From Candidatus Latescibacter anaerobius SCGC AAA252-E07 (lineage in GTDB: Bacteria > Latescibacterota > Latescibacteria > Latescibacterales > Latescibacteraceae), in contig AQSL01000077.1 in the NCBI GenBank assembly GCA_000403035.1, positions 1 through 8,431 of the forward strand: a stretch of 8,431 bases of DNA, written 5' to 3'. Below, piece after piece: positions 1 through 5,924 of this stretch; positions within the stretch are counted from its first letter, which is position 1; each line of letters starts with the position of its first letter. The translations under genes were made by a program, and so were the position numbers. The notes beneath the pieces were generated by a model. That model was not told the origin of the DNA, did not search any database, and was given only the letters and a program-made list of their open reading frames with translations.

Positions 1-39
1 TTAATAACTATCTGTTTTTTCTTAACTCACCCCCTCAGT

Positions 40-64
40 CCCCCTCTCTTGGAAAGAGAGGGGG
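40..64. repeat. GC-rich hairpin (left-edge palindrome 1)
   Basis: An 11-bp perfect stem (40-50 with 54-64) closes on a 3-nt loop (51-53). It lies 19 bp before a second hairpin of nearly the same sequence (84-108), so the left edge carries two diverged copies of one C-rich/G-rich palindrome. Neither has a clear T-tract on the plus strand. The style (CCCCTCTCTT, short loop, mirrored arm) is that of dispersed palindromic intergenic repeats in environmental bacteria. The structure is seen directly; the repeat-family assignment is inference. Confidence 0.75.
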
Positions 65-72
65 TTGACCAC

Positions 73-164
73 CCTACTCAGTTCCCCTTCTCTTGCCAAG
101 AGAAGGGGTTAAGGGATGAGTTCGGGTATGGGGAGGGGATATAAGCGGAGCTAACTTTATAAGC
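73..164 (+). repeat. 92-bp long inverted repeat, left copy
   Basis: Positions 73-164 are the exact reverse complement of 8340-8431, with no mismatch by eye. The copy contains a hairpin with an 11-bp stem (84-94 with 98-108) and a GCC loop, then a purine-rich stretch and a TATAAGC motif that occurs twice (140-146 and 158-164). Because the right copy runs to the last base of the window, the real repeat may extend leftward and include the 40-64 hairpin. It could be a terminal inverted repeat of an approximately 8.3-kb element, or two oppositely oriented copies of a dispersed repeat. Confidence 0.95.
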
Positions 165-311
165 ATTAAACATAATAAAAAATTCAGCAGACTCATAAAA
201 TGACCGCCGATTTCAACCGTGAGCCATACTGGAAATTGAGCTAATCAGTCGAAATCTCAATTGAAAATGGCGCTAAATACCTCTTATCTCTGTTAACCTT
301 CCTGGTTAGCA
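165..311. other. Non-coding stretch between repeat and TA promoter region
   Basis: No coding region is supported here. A weak inverted repeat (AATTGAG at 234-240, CTCAATT at 256-262) and a GTTAAC hexamer at 292-297 are visible. The hexamer recurs at 321-326 and 369-374 around the antitoxin promoter, so it may be a half-site for the same regulator. Confidence 0.4.
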
Positions 312-354
312 TTAACATAAGTTAACACTTGCATTTAATATTAACTTATGTTAA
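312..354. promoter_or_regulatory. Inverted-repeat operator, probable autoregulatory site of the TA operon
   Basis: Two perfect 14-bp arms, TTAACATAAGTTAA (312-325) and TTAACTTATGTTAA (341-354), are separated by 15 bp. They end 42 bp before the antitoxin ATG. A possible sigma70-type promoter lies across the repeat (TTGCAT at 329-334, 17-bp spacer, TAAATT at 352-357), although both boxes match consensus only moderately. TA operons are typically repressed by their DNA-binding antitoxin at such palindromes, and the first gene here encodes an HTH protein. The repeat is seen directly; the operator role is inference from position. Confidence 0.65.
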
Positions 355-396
355 ATTGCAGGCACTGGGTTAACATCATCATTATAGAGAAGAACT

Positions 397-654
397 ATGC
401 CTATAAAAGAGTACATTACTATTCCTGAACTCGCTAAGCTTCTCGGGGTAAGCCGGATTGCAATCTATAATCGCGTCAAGAAAGGACAGATCCCTGCTAC
501 AAGGATAGGTAGAACTTACATTATTACGGACCAGACTATCAAAGATATCCTTGGCAAAGAGGTAACGACGAAGGGAAAGAAACGGATAGATACCGCTGTT
601 CATAAGGTGGTGCGAGAATACGGGGAAGTCCTCAAGAAGTTGGGCAGGGAATAG
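397..654 (+). CDS. Excisionase-type helix-turn-helix protein, putative antitoxin of a Doc/Fic toxin
   Basis: This 85-residue protein has a MerR/excisionase-like HTH in its N-terminal half. The helix-turn-helix spans about residues 8-27 (IPELAKLLGVSRIAIYNRVK) and is followed by the usual wing, KGQIPATRIGRTYII, at 29-43. Residues 56-85 form a basic, helical tail that probably contacts and neutralises the toxin. The ATG at 397 has a weak upstream AGAGAAG. The stop TAG (652-654) overlaps the GTG of the toxin gene by one base, which implies translational coupling. It probably binds the inverted repeat at 312-354 and represses its own operon, as known TA antitoxins do. The HTH fold is clear; the antitoxin role rests on the toxin-like neighbour. 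A stand-alone excisionase is less likely because no integrase is nearby. Confidence 0.85.
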   Translation: MPIKEYITIPELAKLLGVSRIAIYNRVKKGQIPATRIGRTYIITDQTIKDILGKEVTTKGKKRIDTAVHKVVREYGEVLKKLGRE

Positions 655-1082
655 TGAAAATTATTACGATAGCAGACGTTGAATATCTTGCTTACCGACT
701 CGCGAAGGAGCACCTTTCTTTTGACGAGCCCATACCGGATTTCTCTACCCGTTTCCCAAATGTGCTTGAAAGCTGTGTTTTGACCCCGTTTCAGAGATTC
801 TCGGGTAAAGAGCTGTACCCAACACTTGTCGCTAAGGCCAGCATTCTCTTCTACCTCATTATTAAGAACCATCCTTTTCTAAACGGTAACAAAAGAATTG
901 CTATAACCACCTTACTCACGTTCTTATATGATAACGGCAAGTGGCTTAAGACTGACACTCAAGAATTGTACAATTTCACGGTTTGGGTGGCTCAGAGCCC
1001 ATCGGAGTTCAACAAACAGGTTGTAGGAATTATAGAGAAATTCATTCGAGATCACCTGGCAAGTTCAGACCAGTCTGTCTAA
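654..1082 (+). CDS. Doc-type Fic-domain protein, putative toxin
   Basis: This 142-residue protein has the size and layout of death-on-curing (Doc) proteins. The Fic signature is at residues 73-81, HPFLNGNKR, followed by the helix IAITTLLTFLYDNGKW typical of the family. Doc proteins modify translation factors; P1 Doc phosphorylates EF-Tu, while other Fic proteins transfer AMP. The position after Leu in the motif is Asn77, where Asp or Glu is usual, so the metal-binding acid is changed; such N variants occur in Doc relatives. Start GTG at 654 overlaps the antitoxin stop (TAGTG), and no independent ribosome site is evident. The TAA stop (1080-1082) falls inside an attC-like palindrome. The family call is firm; activity and target are not established. 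Confidence 0.88.
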   Translation: MKIITIADVEYLAYRLAKEHLSFDEPIPDFSTRFPNVLESCVLTPFQRFSGKELYPTLVAKASILFYLIIKNHPFLNGNKRIAITTLLTFLYDNGKWLKTDTQELYNFTVWVAQSPSEFNKQVVGIIEKFIRDHLASSDQSV

Positions 1083-1134
1083 CAAGGCGCATCCAAGCAA
1101 CTCGCATAATTCGTGCCTGAAGCATACGTTAGAA
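1077..1134 (+). other. attC-like imperfect palindrome (possible integron cassette recombination site)
   Basis: GTCTAAC (1077-1083) fits the attC R'' consensus RYYYAAC, and GTTAGAA (1128-1134) fits R' (GTTRRRY) except for the last base; they pair at 6 of 7 positions. Inside, 1089-1098 can pair with 1115-1123 at 7 of 9 positions with one extra base on the left arm (C1094), echoing the unpaired base of attC L''. Total length is 58 bp, at the lower end of known attC sites. The toxin stop codon sits within R'', a common cassette arrangement. The internal pairing is imperfect and no integrase or upstream attC is visible, so the call is tentative. Confidence 0.4.
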
Positions 1135-1309
1135 TTAATAAACAGTAGGAATCAGGACATTTTTACCGTTCAGCTTTTAAACCTTATATGATTGAAGCTT
1201 ATTAATATTTTCTCTTTATAAAGTATGCTTAACTGCCGGTAGATACCTCGACGTTTAATTCTTTTGTGAAGACATGCATTTTTTCTTTCAATCGTTACAG
1301 GATAATAAT

Positions 1310-2437
1310 TTACACCATGCCAGACAAATCCGAGTCATCCCATGAATCGGGAACCCAGTCCTCAAGGAACTGATAATGCTCCGGCAACAAGTTCTTTGTA
1401 ACAGCTCTTGCCGTTTTTCTTATTTTCTTTAAAACAATACGTTCTTCATCGGACATTTCCGGATGAAAGTATGCATCAACATTTTCATATACCTGATAGG
1501 GATTAAACATACCGCCGAGCGTGGTATCAACTTTGATATCGGACTGTATCACATATCTTAAACATGCTTTCGCATAATTACATTCTCCGCTTTCAGAATA
1601 CTGCGCCGCCAGTCTTTTAAACGGTTCGACAAGCCAATCTCCCGCGAAGGGTTTCATGGTGATTACCCCGATACCTTTTTCACGAAGTTTCGGAATAATC
1701 GTATGTATTTTATCATCCGGCACCTTGTTACCCCAGAGCCAGTTGTGATAAAAGTTATACGGTAAAATAACAAAATCTAACGGCAGTTCTTCAAGCGGCT
1801 CCCGGAGATCTTCCCTTGTATGGATGGGTAATCCAACCGCACGTATATACCCTTTTTCCTTGAATCGAAACAGTTTTTCCCACCATTCCCACCGATGCCA
1901 ATTCTGCTGGGATAACACTTTTTCATCCCGGGAGTTATTCCATGCCTGAGTTCTTACCAGGTCTATGTAATCTCTCCCGTAAAGCCGCAGCATTCTCTCC
2001 ATTTCCTGTTCAACGGTCCGTCCATCATACGGCCACATAATCAGTGAAATGACCACATCGTTTATGACCGGGGCAAGATAACGTCCCATAGGCTCATACT
2101 GGTGTAAATTGGTTGTGGTAGCATATTTGTCATACACATCAAAAAAATTTATACCGAGATCATAAGCTTCCCTGACCATCCACTCACGTTCTTTTTCATA
2201 TTGTAACATGTCCGACCGCATATGCGCACCAAAACCGAACTTTGACACCTTTATACCGGTCGTACCAATCTCACCGGTCGGCATGGTACCGGCAGGTTTC
2301 TGAACGGTTGTATCAAAATCAAGAGGAGGCATCTCCATTTTTATATCAACCGTCTTTGGTCGTAATGCCGAACAACCGGAAATACCCATACCAACTGATC
2401 CTGCCGCACAATTTGCTATAAAATTCCGTCGTTTCAA
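1310..2437 (-). CDS. Aldo/keto reductase-fold Tat lipoprotein, catalytic Lys and His replaced
   Basis: This 375-residue protein starts MKRRNFIA (Tat motif, R3 R4) and reaches a lipobox ISGC at residues 19-22, so it is probably a Tat-exported lipoprotein. From about residue 56 it follows the aldo/keto reductase TIM barrel: GTTGIKVSKFGFG, then GINFFDVYDKY with the usual Asp (D100) and Tyr (Y105), GRDYIDL (154-160), and a C-terminal CLRYVIQSDIKV...GGMFNPYQVYEN cofactor-region pattern. The usual Lys after VVIS is I133 and the usual catalytic His is Q164, so classical carbonyl reduction is doubtful. The start is TTG at 2437, preceded by GAAAGGA seven bases away; an ATG six bases upstream is out of frame and too close to that site. 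It is monocistronic, with a possible promoter at 2461-2489. No strong terminator is seen after it. Confidence 0.85.
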   Translation of the reverse strand: MKRRNFIANCAAGSVGMGISGCSALRPKTVDIKMEMPPLDFDTTVQKPAGTMPTGEIGTTGIKVSKFGFGAHMRSDMLQYEKEREWMVREAYDLGINFFDVYDKYATTTNLHQYEPMGRYLAPVINDVVISLIMWPYDGRTVEQEMERMLRLYGRDYIDLVRTQAWNNSRDEKVLSQQNWHRWEWWEKLFRFKEKGYIRAVGLPIHTREDLREPLEELPLDFVILPYNFYHNWLWGNKVPDDKIHTIIPKLREKGIGVITMKPFAGDWLVEPFKRLAAQYSESGECNYAKACLRYVIQSDIKVDTTLGGMFNPYQVYENVDAYFHPEMSDEERIVLKKIRKTARAVTKNLLPEHYQFLEDWVPDSWDDSDLSGMV

Positions 2438-2460
2438 GATTCATTCCTTTCTCTTCCGTT

Positions 2461-2489
2461 TGTATAATCCTGAAAATGCATTCACGCAA
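2461..2489 (-). promoter_or_regulatory. Putative promoter of the aldo/keto reductase-like gene
   Basis: On the minus strand, TTGCGT (2489-2484) and TATACA (2466-2461) are separated by exactly 17 bp. This would give a leader of roughly 15-20 bases before the TTG start. Each box matches the sigma70 consensus only partly. Copies of a 9-bp repeat overlap both boxes, which supports a regulatory role for the region. Confidence 0.35.
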
Positions 2490-2540
2490 TAATCCTGCTT
2501 TTTTTTAGATAACAGGGTATGCTTGATTATGATAATCCTG
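2464..2540 (-). repeat. Three direct copies of CAGGATTAT upstream of the aldo/keto reductase-like gene
   Basis: Read on the minus strand, CAGGATTAT occurs at 2540-2532, 2497-2489 and 2472-2464 (ATAATCCTG on plus). The first-to-second interval is 43 bp and the second-to-third is 25 bp. The two proximal copies overlap the edges of the proposed -35 and -10 boxes. Repeated identical 9-mers at a promoter suggest binding sites for a regulator. No regulator gene in the window is an obvious partner. The repetition is directly visible; the function is inferred. Confidence 0.5.
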
Positions 2541-2703
2541 TTCATAACTGCTTGAACTCTTTTATACAGGTTGTATATGCGTTATGTAATAGTACGGCAG
2601 CAGGTATAAAAAGTTTGTTCATTAATAAATCATATTTTAAAAAAAATATAAATGAGCTGTATTTATCTATGGTGAACAGGTATCTTTTTCAGGGCATATA
2701 TTA

Positions 2704-2727
2704 AGGGCGGGTAACCCTACCCGCCCT
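2704..2727 (-). terminator. Hairpin terminator after the ThuA-like operon
   Basis: A perfect 10-bp GC-rich stem (AGGGCGGGTA at 2704-2713 with TACCCGCCCT at 2718-2727) closes on a 4-nt loop, 11 bases beyond the stop codon of the second ThuA-like gene. The minus-strand tail (TAATATAT) is AT-rich but not a strict T-run, so termination may be imperfect. It also separates this operon from the independently promoted aldo/keto reductase-like gene. Confidence 0.7.
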
Positions 2728-2738
2728 GTCTTACAGTA

Positions 2739-3578
2739 TCAGTATCCCACCTTCGGACTGGGATGAGGAGAAACTTCCCTCCTCATAGCCCAGTGCGCCG
2801 AGCGCCATACTATGTCCTTATATTGCGAAGTGTGATAGGGCCAGTGCGTGTGACCAGGAAGGAGTCCCACGATACGGCCTTTGCCGTTCTCCAGACACCA
2901 GCCGCCGACAGCTGTCCGCTTGTCGTGCATGGCCTGCGTATTGAACAGTGAAGTCGTATACTGTGATTTGATTACCACAGCGAACTGCTCGTCAAGGTTG
3001 ATAATAAACTTCCCGATACCTTTCGTTATCGGATGATCCTGATTGAAACCGTACATCCATAATGGCTGTATCTGACGGTGCATGATCGGCTCGATACCCA
3101 TAAGCTCGGTAATATCCTTTATCCCGCAGAACAACGTGCAGTGCAGCGGCATGAAACCCATCCCACGATTGCGGACATTGTTAATAATGGCCTTGACATT
3201 TTCATCTGTCCAGAAAGGCGCGCCCTGCTCCATTGCATCGACCAGCCCCCTTTCACTGTAACCCATTTGATCGTTTCCACCGTAACGTGATATGATGAGC
3301 AGATCCGCATCACTGATGAGTTCCGGTGAAAAATACTGCGGCCCGCGGACAAATAGTATGCGCCAGTTCTTCTCATGCGACAGTATGTTGCGGATATGGT
3401 ATTCCTGTGCCACACCGTTATGCCAGTAGTCACCCATGACTGCAACAATTTTTGTCTCGCCCGGCTGTTTTTTGGCATCAACAGCAGCACCGGCTTCAGG
3501 AAAATCGGCAATCGCCGCTGCAACAGAGACGATCCCGGCTTTAAAAACTCTTCTCCTTCTATTTTTGAACAAACCCAT
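2739..3578 (-). CDS. ThuA-like protein, Tat-exported (second of two tandem paralogues)
   Basis: The chosen start at 3578 gives 279 residues; an ATG at 3602 is open, but GGAGGA lies 4-5 bases before 3578 and would be inside the longer version. The leader (NRRRRVFKAG then a hydrophobic stretch) is Tat-like. The mature part is a ThuA-like domain (class I glutamine amidotransferase-like fold): VMGDYWHN near residues 47-54, WTDENV (123-128), LHC (145-147), HPITKG (182-187), DEQF (196-199), WCLENGKGR (227-235) and LPGHTHW (240-246). ThuA was named from a trehalose-utilisation locus; related proteins are linked to keto-sugar and glycoside metabolism, but the reaction is not settled. It follows its paralogue by a 52-bp gap and is last in the operon before the hairpin at 2704-2727. 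Confidence 0.87.
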   Translation of the reverse strand: MGLFKNRRRRVFKAGIVSVAAAIADFPEAGAAVDAKKQPGETKIVAVMGDYWHNGVAQEYHIRNILSHEKNWRILFVRGPQYFSPELISDADLLIISRYGGNDQMGYSERGLVDAMEQGAPFWTDENVKAIINNVRNRGMGFMPLHCTLFCGIKDITELMGIEPIMHRQIQPLWMYGFNQDHPITKGIGKFIINLDEQFAVVIKSQYTTSLFNTQAMHDKRTAVGGWCLENGKGRIVGLLPGHTHWPYHTSQYKDIVWRSAHWAMRREVSPHPSPKVGY

Positions 3579-3630
3579 GTTTTCCTCCAGTGTAATATTC
3601 AAAATGTAGTATAATCATTATCCACGGTTA

Positions 3631-4515
3631 TTAATTGAAACCTTTATCATCGTCAGACGCATTAGGATAAGCCGGAATATCACGTTTCATAGCCCAGTAC
3701 GCTGAACGCCAGAATATATCCTGGTACTGGTGCATACGGTAAATGAAATTATGGTCCCCCGGTAAGAGCCCGACGACTCTGCCTTTGCCCTGTTCGAGGC
3801 ACCAGGCGCAGACCATCTCACGATCGTCGTGCACGGCATAGTTTTCCATGAGCACCGTAATCCGATCAGGATTAAGGAACTGGACACCGAACTGGTCGTC
3901 GATAGTGGTGTAAAACGGCGTTATACCCTTTGTAATCGGATGGTCATGATTGAATTTGTGAAAAGCGACCGGCTGCATTTCATGGTGAAGGAGCGGAGCG
4001 ATGCCCATGAGATCCGTGATCTCCTTACGGCCGCTGAAGAGAGTACAGTGAGCCGCGAGGAAACCCATGCCGCGGTTTCGAACGTTGTTGTTGATGGCCT
4101 CGACATGTTCGTCGGTCCAGATAGTGTCCCCGCGGGGACGTTTGCTGACAATCGGCTCGGGTGTCCATCCGAGGGCATCCCCGCCGCCGTAACGGGTTGT
4201 TATCAGCAGATCGGTATCGCTGAGCAGTTCCGCGGTCAGGTAACGGCTCGCGAGCACGAAATAGACTTTCCAGTCGCGATTCGAGGAAAAGATTCCCCGA
4301 ACATGCTGTTCCTGCCAGACCGGGTTGTGCCAGTAATCGCCCATGACGCAGACGACTTTCGTTTCACCTTTGCCTTTCTTTAAATTGGCTGCATATTCCC
4401 GGGGTGATGGAATCGCAGGAGCTGTTGATGCTGAGGTTGTTGCGGCAGCAGATACTGCTGCGGCAAGACCGGTTTTTAATATATTCCTCCGCGATGGATT
4501 TTTTTCCAATTTCAT
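3631..4515 (-). CDS. ThuA-like protein, Tat-exported (first of two tandem paralogues)
   Basis: The start at 4515 gives 294 residues; the ATG at 4527 is rejected because GGAGG sits between the two, five bases before 4515. The leader holds a near-perfect Tat motif, SRRNILK (residues 8-14), followed by an Ala-rich hydrophobic stretch and an APA cleavage-type site. The ThuA-like domain shows VMGDYWHN (57-64), WTDEHV (133-138), AHC (155-157), HPITKG (192-197), DDQF (206-209) and WCLEQGKGR (238-246). It aligns along its whole length with the downstream gene, so the pair arose by tandem duplication. Where the partner has LPGHTHW this copy has LPGDHNF, moving the His by one position; the two may differ in substrate or activity. 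The gene is somewhat richer in G+C than its surroundings. It starts 33 bp after the stop of the 155-residue protein, consistent with one operon. Confidence 0.87.
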   Translation of the reverse strand: MKLEKNPSRRNILKTGLAAAVSAAATTSASTAPAIPSPREYAANLKKGKGETKVVCVMGDYWHNPVWQEQHVRGIFSSNRDWKVYFVLASRYLTAELLSDTDLLITTRYGGGDALGWTPEPIVSKRPRGDTIWTDEHVEAINNNVRNRGMGFLAAHCTLFSGRKEITDLMGIAPLLHHEMQPVAFHKFNHDHPITKGITPFYTTIDDQFGVQFLNPDRITVLMENYAVHDDREMVCAWCLEQGKGRVVGLLPGDHNFIYRMHQYQDIFWRSAYWAMKRDIPAYPNASDDDKGFN

Positions 4516-4548
4516 TGTAACCTCCATGGATTATTATCAAATAACGAT

Positions 4549-5016
4549 TTATTCCTGTTCTTTACCCCATTTGATCAATTTCAAATCATTCATAAGAATG
4601 TATACCCTGCGTTCCGGTTTATTATCATCCAGCGAAAGAGGGATAAACGATACCGCCTTGTGATGAATACGGGGCGAATTCCTCCCGCCATTTTTTGTTA
4701 TGGTTATCCACATATCATACTGCGGCTCAATCTTTTCAATATAATCGTAGTTTCTGGGATATCCTTTATTTATACCGTCGTGGTAAAAGTTAAAGTAATC
4801 ATCGGGCGAGTCGAGCCGATCCAGGAAAAACTGGAAACTCCCCCGTTTTACATATTTATAATCAGGGAGTTTCTTAGCTGTTATCAGATCTATCCTCTCG
4901 GAGTTCTCGTCAAACGCGATCTCTACCGGCGTATCACTTTGAGCAAAGACATTCACACCGGTCACAGCAAAAAGAACCAGGAGAATGAATGTGATTTTCA
5001 TATGAGCGTTTCGCAT
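4549..5016 (-). CDS. Secreted protein of unknown function, first gene of the ThuA-like operon
   Basis: This 155-residue protein is not recognised. The N-terminus is a Sec-type signal peptide (MKITFILLVLFAVTGVNVFA) with likely cleavage after A25; there is no lipobox. The mature part of about 130 residues is rich in charged and aromatic residues, with no Cys, no membrane segment and no visible repeats. The start at 5016 has AGGAGG seven to eight bases upstream; an in-frame ATG five codons later would also keep the whole signal peptide. It is followed after 33 bp by the first ThuA-like gene. The context suggests a periplasmic or extracellular accessory, perhaps a small beta-rich binding domain, but this is inference. 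It differs from its neighbours in using Sec rather than Tat. Confidence 0.8.
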   Translation of the reverse strand: MRNAHMKITFILLVLFAVTGVNVFAQSDTPVEIAFDENSERIDLITAKKLPDYKYVKRGSFQFFLDRLDSPDDYFNFYHDGINKGYPRNYDYIEKIEPQYDMWITITKNGGRNSPRIHHKAVSFIPLSLDDNKPERRVYILMNDLKLIKWGKEQE

Positions 5017-5924
5017 AAAAAAGCCCTCCTCTTTTAAATTATAGTACTGTTCTGTACATTTTTTTCATTTTTGCAGCATTCTAAAAAACGGAAGCTATCA
5101 AATATAACTGTTTTACACAGCAAGTTGTTTCAGAAAAAAATTCCATACTTATTTTTCTCGTGCTTCTTATTGTATTATAATAAATACAAATAATTGATAA
5201 TAAATAACATGTAGCAGTAATACGCTTTTCAAACGCACCAAAATCATGAACCAGATATTAAAAAAACATTGAATAACCGGATTAAATTACCATGCGAAAT
5301 ACTTTTTTATAAAATTTCCTATTACATAGATATATGATAAAACTTTGAAAAGTATTTCACAAGGCAAAAGAAGATTCTTCATTTCCCCTTTTCCGGATTT
5401 ACAGGAAGAAGAATTCGACTATTCTGAAGAGAAATAATTTTATTAAAAATCAGGAGTCATTTTATTTTGTAATACCCTCTAAAAGGGCGGCGAAAAAGTC
5501 TTTTCACACGCCCCTGTTTGAAATATATGTCTGTGGTGCTGTTAAGGGCAAGACAAGCTGGCCTTTATGTAACTACATTGTATTTCAATATATTACTGCA
5601 AACAGAAATTTGTCAGTTCTTTAAAAACCGTGCTGCCGGGGCCAGCCCTTGACAGCGCATTACCCGGCGATGATGAGTTTTTCACCAGACTTCTAAGATG
5701 GTTTTTTTATATATGTAACACAATAATCAAAGAGAGGGCCATTACATAGCCCTCTCTTTCATCTTATTTGCTTCTATGATTTTTTTGTTTTCAATACTTC
5801 AATACTTATTTTCGTGATTACAACTTTTCGACTATTTAAAAAAACCTCATGAGAGACAATGTTTCCCCGCGCTTTATGATGTTTTTTATAGTATACTAAT
5901 CATTAAATTTGCAATCTACTATTC
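5017..5924. other. Long intergenic region with operon promoter area and structured block
   Basis: No convincing gene is seen. Near the right-to-left operon start, a minus-strand TATAAT (5043-5038) lies just upstream of the AGGAGG, but no good -35 is at the right distance and the leader would be almost absent, so the promoter is unresolved. Positions 5041-5470 are AT-rich and featureless. Positions 5475-5690 are clearly more GC-rich and contain several small hairpins: 5475-5487, 5485-5513 (GGGCG/CGCCC with an inner GAAAA/TTTTC stem) and 5635-5668 (GCCGGG/CCCGGC). A 41-codon frame (5527-5652, plus) without a ribosome site crosses this block. A terminator hairpin follows at 5729-5759. Confidence 0.5.
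5729..5759 (-). terminator. Hairpin terminator after the sugar isomerase/epimerase-like gene
   Basis: A perfect 11-bp stem (AAAGAGAGGGC at 5729-5739, GCCCTCTCTTT at 5749-5759) encloses a 9-nt loop. On the minus strand it lies about 165 bases beyond the stop codon at 5925 and is followed by TTGATTATTG, T-rich but not a pure run. The A-rich and T-rich stem ends would let it work in either direction. Confidence 0.6.

Noticed and set aside
40..108. CRISPR-like repeated palindromes
   Set aside because: Only two diverged hairpins 19 bp apart, with no regular spacers and no cas genes; they fit dispersed palindromic repeats.
2519..2704. 61-codon plus-strand frame
   Set aside because: It has no ribosome site, no recognisable motif, and lies in the AT-rich promoter region of the minus-strand aldo/keto reductase-like gene.
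3119..3523. 134-codon minus-strand frame with many Arg and Ser
   Set aside because: It is an alternative frame of the second ThuA-like gene with unnatural composition and no ribosome site.
3579..3602. Upstream ATG start for the second ThuA-like gene
   Set aside because: The ribosome site GGAGGA lies within this extension, 4-5 bases before the ATG at 3578, so the shorter start is preferred.
3829..4383. 184-codon plus-strand open frame
   Set aside because: It lies fully antisense to the first ThuA-like gene, whose motifs, Tat leader and ribosome site are clear; the frame is a shadow and resembles no family.
4660..5037. 125-codon plus-strand frame
   Set aside because: It is antisense to the 155-residue secreted protein, which has a signal peptide and a good AGGAGG.
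5041..5060. LexA-like box AGTACTGTTCTGTACA near the operon start
   Set aside because: The short GTAC palindromes do not match a known LexA or other operator consensus well enough, and the gene content gives no link to the SOS response.
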